Source: CAYLLD01 sp964425135
GTDB lineage: Bacteria > Pseudomonadota > Alphaproteobacteria > Rhodobacterales > Rhodobacteraceae
Assembly: GCA_964425135.1 (NCBI GenBank)
Contig: CAYRKW010000113.1
Location: forward strand, 1 to 5,369
Reading direction: 5' to 3'
DNA length: 5,369 nt
Shown piece by piece: positions 1-5,324 of this stretch. Under the pieces are notes generated by a model. That model was not told where the DNA came from. It was given only the letters and a program-made list of their open reading frames with translations, and did no database searches. Both the position numbers and the translations under genes were made by a program. Each line of letters begins with the position of its first letter. Positions within the stretch are counted from its first letter, which is position 1.

Positions 1-815
1 GACTTGGACATCTTCTTGCCCTCGACCTGCAACATCTCGTTATGCACCCAATAGCGCGCCATCGGCGCATCATGCGCACAGACCGATTGCGCGATCTCGT
101 TCTCATGATGGGGGAACTGCAAATCAATCCCACCCCCGTGAATGTCAAACGTCTCGCCCAACAGCTCCCGCGCCATGGCAGAGCACTCGATATGCCAGCC
201 CGGACGCCCCTCACCCCAAGGCGATGACCAACCCGGCCCATCGCCCGCAGGCTTCCAGATCACAAAATCCATCGGATCTTCTTTGTAAGGCGCAACTTCC
301 ACGCGCGCCCCGGCAATCATGTCATCAACCGACCGCCCCGATAGCGCACCATATTTCTCGTAAGACCGCACACGAAACAGCACATGCCCTTCCGCCGCAT
401 AGGCATGCCCCGAGCCGATCAAATCCTCCGCCATCGCCACCATCTGCGCAATATACTCGGTCGCACGCGGGCTGTGATCCGGGCGCGCAACACCAAGCGC
501 ATCCATATCCTCCAGATACCAGCCAACCGTCTCTTCGGTGATCTCGCGAATGGACCGCCCCGTCTCAGCGGCCCGCGCGTTTATCTTATCGTCCACATCG
601 GTGATATTGCGCACATAAGTGACGTGATCGCTTCCATAAACATGCCGCAAAAGCCGCGCCAAAACATCGAACACAACCGCAGGCCGCGCATTGCCCAGAT
701 GCGCCCGATCATAGACCGTCGGCCCGCACACATACATACGCACATCCGTTGCATCGAGAGGCTCAAACACCGCCTTCTTGCGGCTTGCCGTATTCCAAAG
801 CTTGATCTCGACCAT
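1..815 (-). CDS. cysS: Cysteinyl-tRNA synthetase, N-terminal 271 residues (3' end outside window)
   Basis: Class I aminoacyl-tRNA synthetase that activates cysteine with ATP and charges tRNA-Cys in the cytoplasm. Seen on the minus strand: an open frame from ATG at 815 to the window edge. The nucleotide-binding signature lies in CGPTVYDRAHLGNARP (residues 30-45), so HIGH reads HLGN; alphaproteobacterial CysS often has HIGN here. The expected zinc ligands are present: Cys30, Cys211 (WHIECSAMA), and His236 and Glu240 in FPHHENEIAQS. They sit two residues later than E. coli Cys28, Cys209, His234 and Glu238. KMSK is at 268-271 and the next codon is cut by the edge. The catalytic domain is thus nearly complete, while the tRNA-binding C-terminal domains lie outside. 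ATG at 815 gives the family-like start MVEIKLWNT. An in-frame ATG at 833 would add six residues, and an in-frame TAG closes the frame just above it. The Shine-Dalgarno is weak (GGGATGGA). Identity is near certain; the exact start is less so. Confidence 0.97.
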   Translation of the reverse strand, partial: MVEIKLWNTASRKKAVFEPLDATDVRMYVCGPTVYDRAHLGNARPAVVFDVLARLLRHVYGSDHVTYVRNITDVDDKINARAAETGRSIREITEETVGWYLEDMDALGVARPDHSPRATEYIAQMVAMAEDLIGSGHAYAAEGHVLFRVRSYEKYGALSGRSVDDMIAGARVEVAPYKEDPMDFVIWKPAGDGPGWSSPWGEGRPGWHIECSAMARELLGETFDIHGGGIDLQFPHHENEIAQSVCAHDAPMARYWVHNEMLQVEGKKMSK

Positions 816-899
816 TGGCCCAATCCATCCCATCGCGTTGTGCGCGCGGGCCTATCACTGATCGAATGAAAGAACAAAAAGAAACAGACCCGGCGTGTG

Positions 900-944
900 T
901 TAACCGGTGATAATAATCCCGCAAATGCAGATCGTCCGTCTCAT
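900..944 (-). CDS. Possible 14-residue leader peptide with Cys-Ile-Cys upstream of cysS
   Basis: On the minus strand, ATG at 944 opens a 14-codon frame, MRRTICICGIIITG, closed by TAA at 902-900. It is 84 bases before the cysS start. A G-rich Shine-Dalgarno-like stretch, GGGGGTAGG, ends 9 bases before the ATG. Two TGC cysteine codons (residues 6 and 8) in a mini-frame ahead of a cysteinyl-tRNA synthetase gene would suit translation-coupled sensing of charged tRNA-Cys. However, I see no strong pair of competing hairpins between it and cysS, only a 4-bp CCGG stem followed by a T-rich stretch. A possible -10 hexamer for cysS falls inside the frame, which would leave the frame untranscribed. This is inference from position and composition only. 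Confidence 0.2.
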   Translation of the reverse strand: MRRTICICGIIITG

Positions 945-1010
945 GAAACCATACCTACCCCCAAACCGCGATTTTGTCGAGCCAAACCCGCAGCGGCAAT
1001 TATCCGCTCG

Positions 1011-1070
1011 AAAAAAAAGGCGGGAACCTGCACTTGCGCCGCATTGCAAATCGAGTGCCAAATTCCCACC
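1011..1070 (-). terminator. Putative intrinsic terminator with U8 tail (minus strand)
   Basis: The minus-strand RNA pairs GGUGGGAA (1070-1063) with UUCCCGCC (1026-1019), and a second stem GCACU/AGUGC (1058-1054 with 1034-1030) lies inside. Eight U residues (1018-1011) follow the outer stem with no gap. The hairpin is longer than usual, with a 19-base segment above the inner stem that can pair further (UGC/GCA). It cannot serve cysS, whose start lies downstream in the same direction, so it would end a transcript begun within or before 1071-1186, or antisense transcription from the DUF6280-like gene. Confidence 0.45.
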
Positions 1071-1186
1071 ACATTTCACAGGCTTTTGGAAGGCGTCGGC
1101 GCGATAAGCCCCCACGTCGCACCCGACGCGTAACGAGTAACCGCCCTTCGTCAGCAACGCCCCCCAAATCGTTCTGCCGAAGGGCG
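1011..1186 (-). ncRNA. Candidate structured RNA: two G-loop hairpins plus a stem and U8 tract
   Basis: Read on the minus strand, this 176-base block folds into three consecutive stems. Stem A pairs 1178-1186 with 1142-1150 (9 perfect pairs, CGCCCTTCG with CGAAGGGCG). It continues after a 1x1 mismatch through CAG/CTG and AACG/CGTT to a 10-base loop, ATTTGGGGGG. Stem B pairs 1123-1129 with 1093-1099 (7 perfect pairs) and then GCGA with TCGC, closing on the 12-base loop CGTGGGGGCTTA. Stem C pairs 1063-1070 with 1019-1026 (8 pairs, one G-U), then GCACT with AGTGC, and is followed at once by eight T. A U tract directly after a GC-rich stem with no minus-strand gene upstream suggests a small RNA with its own terminator. 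I could not find a convincing promoter before 1186 on that strand. The block may instead be a plus-strand 5' leader for the gene at 1213, since stem A ends 12 bases before its Shine-Dalgarno; the loops would then be C-rich. I saw no signature of 6S, SRP, tmRNA or RNase P RNA. Confidence 0.4.
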
Positions 1187-1212
1187 TATCGAACCAGTAA
1201 AGGCACAAGTCC

Positions 1213-1521
1213 ATGCACCCCGACACACAAACGATCTCCCAAACCGCAGAACAAGCCTCGCGTCTTCAAAAGCTCTATGCCGCCGTTGTTCTGGCAGCGA
1301 TTGACGACGCAATCAAAGATGAAAAAGCCTCAGGCAGAGGCGCTGAAAACATCGCCCGCTGGGCCAACAGCCGCGATGGCCGCGAAGTCCTGCTCAAAGC
1401 CGGGATTGAGCCTGGATCACGCGCCGTATCGGGCCTGTGCCGTTTCGTGCGGGGCGGCAAACCCACATCGCAAGCGCTTTCGCGCGAAAACGCAGCCCGC
1501 GCCCGCGCAATACCCGCCTGA
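1213..1521 (+). CDS. Small DUF6280-like protein of unknown function
   Basis: A 102-residue, probably cytoplasmic protein with no signal peptide, membrane segment or cysteine motif. It resembles a small family that I know from Rhodobacteraceae genomes (DUF6280). The matching pattern is an N-terminal helix QKLYAAVVLAAIDDAIKDEK (residues 19-38), then ENIARWANSRDGREVLLKAG (45-64), then FVRGGKPTSQALSRE (78-92). No function is known to me, and nothing here shows enzymatic residues. The start is well fixed: an in-frame TAA lies five codons upstream, and AAAGG sits 9 bases before the ATG. The gene stands alone, divergent from cysS and convergent with the oxidoreductase gene. It has a structured region directly upstream and an intrinsic terminator 77 bases after the stop. 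High G/C at third codon positions supports coding on this strand rather than the overlapping minus-strand frames. The family name is from memory, so it is less certain than the gene itself. Confidence 0.85.
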   Translation: MHPDTQTISQTAEQASRLQKLYAAVVLAAIDDAIKDEKASGRGAENIARWANSRDGREVLLKAGIEPGSRAVSGLCRFVRGGKPTSQALSRENAARARAIPA

Positions 1522-1598
1522 GCCCTTTCGCATTTGAAAAATACTCGCCCCTCGCGGCAGCGAGCGCACCGCACTGCGCAAGTGCACATCATAAACGC

Positions 1599-1624
1599 GC
1601 CCCGCGACAGCGGGGCACATTTTT
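1599..1624 (+). terminator. Intrinsic terminator of the DUF6280-like gene
   Basis: GCCCCGC (1599-1605) pairs perfectly with GCGGGGC (1610-1616) around a GACA loop, and ACA then TTTTT (1620-1624) follow. The T run is on the plus-strand side, so it ends transcription coming from the gene that stops at 1521. The other side of the stem has no comparable T run on the minus strand. Confidence 0.75.
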
Positions 1625-1630
1625 GCAAAC

Positions 1631-1711
1631 CTACACCTTGCACCGCGCAACGCCGCCCAGTGCGGCCAACCCGCCGATCAGCATCAGCGCAACCGGGCAA
1701 AGGCACGACAC
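1631..1711 (-). CDS. Possible 26-residue hydrophobic peptide
   Basis: GTG at 1711 opens a short minus-strand frame that ends with TAG at 1633-1631. It begins VSCLCPVALMLIGG and continues LAALGGVARCKV, so residues 4-22 could form a single membrane helix, with cysteines at 3, 5 and 24. There is no good Shine-Dalgarno; the nearest purine run (AAAGAAA) is too far upstream. It lies 56 bases after the oxidoreductase stop, beyond that gene's likely terminator. The neighbouring frame just upstream reads VTLEAVKKPIS, so a one-base frameshift could have split a slightly longer membrane peptide. This may also be chance in GC-rich DNA; I do not recognise a family. Confidence 0.2.
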   Translation of the reverse strand: MSCLCPVALMLIGGLAALGGVARCKV

Positions 1712-1728
1712 CGCTGATCGGTTTCTTT
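1674..1728 (+). repeat. Nine-bp inverted repeat with an alternative pairing and T-rich tail
   Basis: CCGATCAGC (1674-1682) pairs perfectly with GCTGATCGG (1713-1721) around a 30-base loop, and TTTCTTT follows (1722-1728). The same right arm can instead pair through CGCTGAT (1712-1718) with ATCAGCG (1683-1689), since the left side carries GATCAGC and ATCAGCG back to back. The two folds exclude each other. It could be a second, backup plus-strand terminator behind the one at 1599-1624. Confidence 0.45.
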
Positions 1729-1750
1729 ACCGCCTCTAGCGTCACATCAT

Positions 1751-1783
1751 AACAAAGGCGCGGCCCGTCAGGCAGCCCGCGCC
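1751..1783 (-). terminator. Putative intrinsic terminator of the oxidoreductase gene
   Basis: On the minus strand, GGCGCGG (1783-1777) pairs with CCGCGCC (1763-1757) across a 13-base loop, and UUUGUU follows (1756-1751). The stop codon of the gene (1770-1768) lies inside the loop, so a translating ribosome would cover the left arm until termination. The U tract is interrupted by a G, which makes the call moderate. Confidence 0.5.
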
Positions 1784-4700
1784 GCCGTGTTGCTAAGCTG
1801 TTCGAGAAGCGCCGCGCGCTCGGCATCAACCTTGTCCAAATGCGCGTCCTTCACATGCCCATAGCCGCGAATTTTCTCCGGCAAAGACACCAGCGCCACC
1901 GCCGTATCATAATCAACTGTATCAAGCCGCTTCGACAGTTCCCGCACCAAGGCGTCATAGTCCTTGATCGCTCCCCGCTCGCGCTTGCGCTCTTTTGAAT
2001 AGCCGAACGGGTCGAGCACGCTACCCCGCACCCCTTTGAGCTTCCTGAGCAATCCAAACCCGCGCAGCATCCAGGCCCCATATTCGCGCTTGATCAAATG
2101 CCCCTCCGCATCGCGCTTGGCAAAAAGTGGCGGCGCCAGATGCAATGTGATCTTGGCCTCTTCTCCAAACTCGCCTTTGAGACGCGCAAAAAACGCCTCA
2201 TCATAAAGCCGCGCAACCTCGTATTCGTCCTTATACGCCATCAGCTTATAGGCATATTGCGCCACCGCATACGCAAACGCACCATCCCCATCGGCTTGCT
2301 TGGCAATATCCACCAGACGCAAATACCGCTTTGCGTAGCGTTTGGATTGATAGGCGGTCAGTTCGATGGCGCGATCCCGGATTATATCGTCAACACCTTT
2401 CTCCAAGGGGCGCACAGGCCCCTCAGGCGCCGCCGCAAGCTCCGGCTTGACCACAAGCTGCCGCCCTAACGCAAAGGCAGCCTTGTTAAAGTCGATCGAA
2501 ACACCATTCAGCTCAATCGCCCGCTCAATCGCCGCCGCAGACACGGGCAACACACCGCGCTGATAGGCAACTCCCAAAACAATCATATTCGCGCCAATCG
2601 TATTGCCCAGATCGCGCCTCGCCAGCGCCGTCGCATCGACAAAAGCGCTGTTTTCCTCGGGCAGAGATTTGCGAATGCGCTCGATCATCAAATTGACCGG
2701 CAATTTGAAATCGGGGTCACGGGTGAAGGCCCCGGTGGTCATTTCATGCGTATTGATAACCGCATGCCCTCGGCCCCGATCAAGCGCTGCGATAATCTGA
2801 TCGCCAGCGCTTGTGACCACATCGCACCCAAGAACCAGATCAGCGGTCCCTTGCGCAATGCGGATCGCGTTGATGTCCCCAGGCTTTGGCGCAATCTGGA
2901 TGTGGCTCACCACCGCCCCGCCCTTTTGCGCCAGTCCCGCCATGTCAATCAGACCGCACCCCTTGCCCTCCAGATGCGCAGCCATGCCAAGGATTGCCCC
3001 GACCGTAACCACGCCCGTACCGCCCACACCTGTCAGCGCGACCGAAAACACGTCCTCAAGCTCAGGCACCTCCACATCCGGCAAATCACGTATCTGTGGT
3101 AACACCTGCTTATCATTTGTCTCAGCTATCCCCCGCACAGACACAAATGACGGGCAAAAGCCCTTCACGCAGGAATAATCCTTGTTGCAACTTGATTGAT
3201 CAATCGCCCGCTTGCGCCCGTACTCCGTCTCCACAGGCACCAACGCAACACAGTTGGATTGCACGCCGCAATCACCGCAGCCTTCGCAAACCCGCTCATT
3301 GATCACAAGCCGATGATCGGGATCGTCCATCAGCCCGCGCTTGCGTCGACGACGCTTTTCCGCAGCGCAGGTCTGATCATAAACCAGCACCGTCACCCCG
3401 TCGATCCGCGACAGGCCGCGTTGAACTTGTGCAAGATCAGATCGCTCATGCAGATCCACACTTGCCGCCACCCGCCCGCGTTCAATCCGGTCCAGATCAT
3501 CTGCCACCAGCACGGTTTTTGCAGCGCCGAATGTCTGAACCTCGCGGATGATCTGATAAACATCCATCGATCCTTCATGCCCCTGCCCGCCAGTCATCGC
3601 GACCGCGTCATTATAAAGGATTTTGAAGGTCATATTGACGTCAGACCCGATGGCCGCCCGGATCGCTTGCAGCCCCGAATGATTATACGTCCCATCTCCA
3701 ATATTCTGGAACACATGGCGCCGGGTCGAGAATTTGGCTTCACCAATCCAATTGGCCCCCTCCCCGCCCATCTGGGTGTAGCCATCCACCCGCCGCTCCA
3801 TGAACTGCGCCATGTAGTGACAGCCAATCCCGGCATAGCCTCGCGCTCCCTCAGGTAGCACGGTAGACGAGTTATGCGGGCACCCTGCGCAGAAATACGG
3901 CGTGCGCTCCGGCAATGCCGCCTCATTATCCCGCCGCAGCAGCGCTGCAACCTCAGCAGCTTTGCCCGCCAGCGCCTCAACCCGCACCCCAATGGCGGCC
4001 GCGATCTGCACGGGATTGAGTGCCGCTTCCGCCTGAAACAGTGTCGCCCCATCCTCGTCCTGCTTGCCCACGACCACGGGCCGCGACGGCAGATCGTAGA
4101 GGATTGCGCGGAGCTGCTCTTCCATCAGCCCCCGCTTTTCCTCAACCACAATCAGCGTATCGAGCCCACGTGCAAATTCCCGCACACCCGATGGCTCGAG
4201 CGGCCAAGGCATTGCGATTTTCATCAGCGAAAGCCCGATATCACTGGCCTGCGCGTCATCCACGCCCAGCATCTCCAGCGCCTTGCGCGTATCGCTATAT
4301 GACTTGCCGGTCGTAATAATACCGACACGCGGCTTTGCGCCCCCGTCAAAGATCACGCGGTTTAGATGGTTCGCCTGAACGTACGCCTTCACCGCATCAT
4401 GCTTGTGCCGATGCACCCGCGCTTCTTGGCTCAGCGGATGATCCGACAGTCGTATGTTCAACCCACCCTCCGGCAGAGCGTGATCGGCAGGCGTTGCGCT
4501 CTCAAACCCGTCCAGTGACAAATCCACAGACGCGCTGCTCTCCACATTGTCTTTGACGGCCTTAAGCCCAACCCAAACGCCCGCATAGCGCGACATCGCC
4601 CAGCCATGCAGACCATATTCAACCATCTCCGCAATATCCGCAGGATTGAACACCGGGATCATCGCGTCTTTCAGCGCATATTCCGACTGATGCGCGGTGG

Positions 4701-5160
4701 TCGAGGACTCGCAGGTGTGATCATCGCCGGTGAGCACGAGAACTCCGCCATGTGGCGATGAGCCTGCATAATTTCCATGCCGAAACACATCGCCCGAACG
4801 GTCCACCCCCGGCCCCTTGCCATACCACATGGCAAAAACACCATCGCCTGTCCCTTCGCCCCGCAACTCCGCCTGCTGCGTGCCCCAAATGGCCGTGGCC
4901 GCAAGGTCTTCGTTGAGCGCTGGCTCAAAGATCACCCCCGCCTCCGCCAAGGGCTTGCCCGCCCGAGGAAACTGCTGATCCAGCGCCCCCAAAGGCGAGC
5001 CGCGATACCCCGTGACATACCCGCCCGTGTTCAGCCCAGCCCGCGCATCGAGCGCCGATTGCATAAGACACATCCGCACCAAAGCCTGCGTTCCAGTGAT
5101 GAACACACGATCCTTTGTCAGATCATATTTATCATCAAGCGAGACATCGTGAAGGGACAT
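1768..5160 (-). CDS. Fused indolepyruvate ferredoxin oxidoreductase (aryl-pyruvate oxidoreductase)
   Basis: A 1130-residue thiamine diphosphate and iron-sulfur enzyme of the 2-oxoacid:ferredoxin oxidoreductase superfamily. The known family reaction is oxidative decarboxylation of indolepyruvate (and phenylpyruvates) with CoA to the aryl-acetyl-CoA and CO2, reducing ferredoxin, downstream of aromatic amino acid transamination. Seen in order: a pyrimidine-binding domain (about 15-210; GYRGSPLGALDQQ at 51-63, and Glu84 in ALNEDLAAT, the likely cofactor-activating Glu); a middle domain (about 275-400); a diphosphate-binding domain (CAGCPH with Cys424/Cys427, GDGTYNHSG at 488-496, YNDAVAMTGGQG at 516-527); an iron-sulfur segment with seven Cys (625, 628, 631, 637, 658, 664, 669); a gamma-type domain (GVGGTGVV from 711, GLAQKGGAVVSH from 742); and a C-terminal DUF6537-like domain (about 925-1115). 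Archaeal enzymes split these between IorA and IorB; here they are one chain, usual in alphaproteobacteria. ATG at 5160 is preferred because TAAGGTG lies six bases before it; GTG at 5169 would overlap that site. The gene appears monocistronic. Confidence 0.95.
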   Translation of the reverse strand: MSLHDVSLDDKYDLTKDRVFITGTQALVRMCLMQSALDARAGLNTGGYVTGYRGSPLGALDQQFPRAGKPLAEAGVIFEPALNEDLAATAIWGTQQAELRGEGTGDGVFAMWYGKGPGVDRSGDVFRHGNYAGSSPHGGVLVLTGDDHTCESSTTAHQSEYALKDAMIPVFNPADIAEMVEYGLHGWAMSRYAGVWVGLKAVKDNVESSASVDLSLDGFESATPADHALPEGGLNIRLSDHPLSQEARVHRHKHDAVKAYVQANHLNRVIFDGGAKPRVGIITTGKSYSDTRKALEMLGVDDAQASDIGLSLMKIAMPWPLEPSGVREFARGLDTLIVVEEKRGLMEEQLRAILYDLPSRPVVVGKQDEDGATLFQAEAALNPVQIAAAIGVRVEALAGKAAEVAALLRRDNEAALPERTPYFCAGCPHNSSTVLPEGARGYAGIGCHYMAQFMERRVDGYTQMGGEGANWIGEAKFSTRRHVFQNIGDGTYNHSGLQAIRAAIGSDVNMTFKILYNDAVAMTGGQGHEGSMDVYQIIREVQTFGAAKTVLVADDLDRIERGRVAASVDLHERSDLAQVQRGLSRIDGVTVLVYDQTCAAEKRRRRKRGLMDDPDHRLVINERVCEGCGDCGVQSNCVALVPVETEYGRKRAIDQSSCNKDYSCVKGFCPSFVSVRGIAETNDKQVLPQIRDLPDVEVPELEDVFSVALTGVGGTGVVTVGAILGMAAHLEGKGCGLIDMAGLAQKGGAVVSHIQIAPKPGDINAIRIAQGTADLVLGCDVVTSAGDQIIAALDRGRGHAVINTHEMTTGAFTRDPDFKLPVNLMIERIRKSLPEENSAFVDATALARRDLGNTIGANMIVLGVAYQRGVLPVSAAAIERAIELNGVSIDFNKAAFALGRQLVVKPELAAAPEGPVRPLEKGVDDIIRDRAIELTAYQSKRYAKRYLRLVDIAKQADGDGAFAYAVAQYAYKLMAYKDEYEVARLYDEAFFARLKGEFGEEAKITLHLAPPLFAKRDAEGHLIKREYGAWMLRGFGLLRKLKGVRGSVLDPFGYSKERKRERGAIKDYDALVRELSKRLDTVDYDTAVALVSLPEKIRGYGHVKDAHLDKVDAERAALLEQLSNTAARAA

Positions 5161-5176
5161 GCGCAACACCTTAACC
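5161..5176 (-). promoter_or_regulatory. Shine-Dalgarno deciding the oxidoreductase start
   Basis: The minus strand reads TTAAGGTGTTGCGC directly before ATG at 5160. AAGG is well placed for that ATG. The upstream in-frame GTG (5169-5167) is the last part of the same AAGGTG, so it has no room for its own ribosome binding site. This trims three residues (MLR) from the longest possible frame. Confidence 0.7.
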
Positions 5177-5187
5177 CGTTTTGGATC

Positions 5188-5216
5188 ACGCTAAAGTCAA
5201 AAACGAGATAGGTCAA
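5188..5216 (-). promoter_or_regulatory. Putative sigma-70 promoter of the oxidoreductase gene
   Basis: On the minus strand, TTGACC (5216-5211) matches the -35 consensus at five of six positions. TAGCGT (5193-5188) follows after exactly 17 bases; it keeps the first two and the last base of TATAAT. Transcription would begin near 5180, leaving a leader of about 20 bases before the ATG at 5160. The -10 is weak, as expected if an activator or repressor controls the gene. Confidence 0.4.
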
Positions 5217-5227
5217 TATTTCTGACC
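5211..5227. promoter_or_regulatory. Inverted repeat GGTCA-N7-TGACC overlapping the -35 element
   Basis: Perfect 5-bp arms (5211-5215 and 5223-5227) are separated by seven A/T-rich bases, a 17-bp site with the spacing of a dimeric regulator's operator. One arm is part of the proposed -35 hexamer, so a bound repressor would block the promoter. Which regulator family binds cannot be told from the sequence; Lrp/AsnC, GntR and LysR types are all possible. Confidence 0.35.
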
Positions 5228-5241
5228 ATTAAGCGATACCC

Positions 5242-5303
5242 GCCCCGGACCTGATCCGGGGCCTCCCGACTGTCGCCAAGAGGTCCCGGGTCAAGCCCGG
5301 GAC
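5242..5303. repeat. Inverted pair of REP-like palindromes (BIME-like)
   Basis: The first palindrome is GCCCCGGA-CCTGA-TCCGGGGC (5242-5262), with 8-bp arms. The second is GTCCCGGG-TCAAG-CCCGGGAC (5283-5303), also with 8-bp arms. The reverse complement of the second core, CCCGGGCTTGACCCGGG, matches the first, CCCGGACCTGATCCGGG, at 14 of 17 positions. The two are therefore copies of one element in opposite orientation, and the whole could fold into one larger hairpin. Palindromes of this kind are widespread between genes in alphaproteobacteria. No T run follows either arm, so terminator function is not shown. Confidence 0.8.
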
Positions 5304-5324
5304 AGGCGAAAATGCGGCGCTGGA

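Larger units (their letters stand above)
816..1212. other. Intergenic region between divergent cysS and DUF6280-like genes
   Basis: This stretch of about 400 bases has no convincing protein gene. Near cysS, the minus strand carries TATTAT (910-915), a fair -10 hexamer, but I see no clear -35 at the right distance. A 14-codon reading frame overlaps this spot (900-944). A direct repeat of CCAAACC starts at 961 and again at 982, two helical turns apart. A small inverted repeat AGCGG-N7-CCGCT lies at 992-1008, just before a run of eight A (1011-1018). From 1011 to 1186 the DNA is dominated by stem-loops, described separately. The Shine-Dalgarno of the DUF6280-like gene (AAAGG, 1199-1203) closes the region. 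Confidence 0.8.
1522..1767. other. Intergenic region between convergent genes
   Basis: It holds a small hairpin GCACT-GCGCA-AGTGC (1571-1585), the plus-strand terminator (1599-1624), a pair of overlapping alternative stem-loops ending in TTTCTTT (1674-1728), a 26-codon hydrophobic minus-strand frame (1631-1711), and the tail of the oxidoreductase terminator (1751-1767). No larger gene is supported; the long open frames that cross it on both strands lack family-like sequence. Confidence 0.7.

Noticed and set aside
384..869. A 161-codon plus-strand frame opposite cysS
   Set aside because: It lies antisense to a clearly identified synthetase with intact motifs, and its translation is His/Arg/Pro-rich without family-like sequence.
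1030..1058. GCACT...AGTGC resembling a CIRCE heat-shock operator
   Set aside because: CIRCE has 9-bp arms (TTAGCACTC/GAGTGCTAA) separated by 9 bases; here the arms are 5 bp and the gap is 19 bases.
1011..1186. 6S RNA, SRP RNA, tmRNA or RNase P RNA
   Set aside because: There is no single long rod with a central bubble, no SRP GGAA apical motif, no tag-peptide codons and no RNase P core sequence.
974..1537. A 187-codon plus-strand frame across the structured block and the DUF6280-like gene
   Set aside because: It overlaps the DUF6280-like gene in another frame, is rich in Lys, Arg and Pro, and has no conserved pattern.
1275..1829. A 184-codon minus-strand frame antisense to the DUF6280-like gene and overlapping the 3' end of the oxidoreductase
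   Set aside because: It is Arg/Cys-rich with no recognisable domain and conflicts with two supported genes and both terminators.
3196..3858. A 220-codon plus-strand frame within the oxidoreductase gene
   Set aside because: It is the antisense shadow of the iron-sulfur and cofactor-binding region, whose codons are clearly under coding constraint on the minus strand.
5161..5169. Start of the oxidoreductase at GTG 5169
   Set aside because: The GTG is part of the Shine-Dalgarno serving ATG 5160, which leaves the longer start without its own site.
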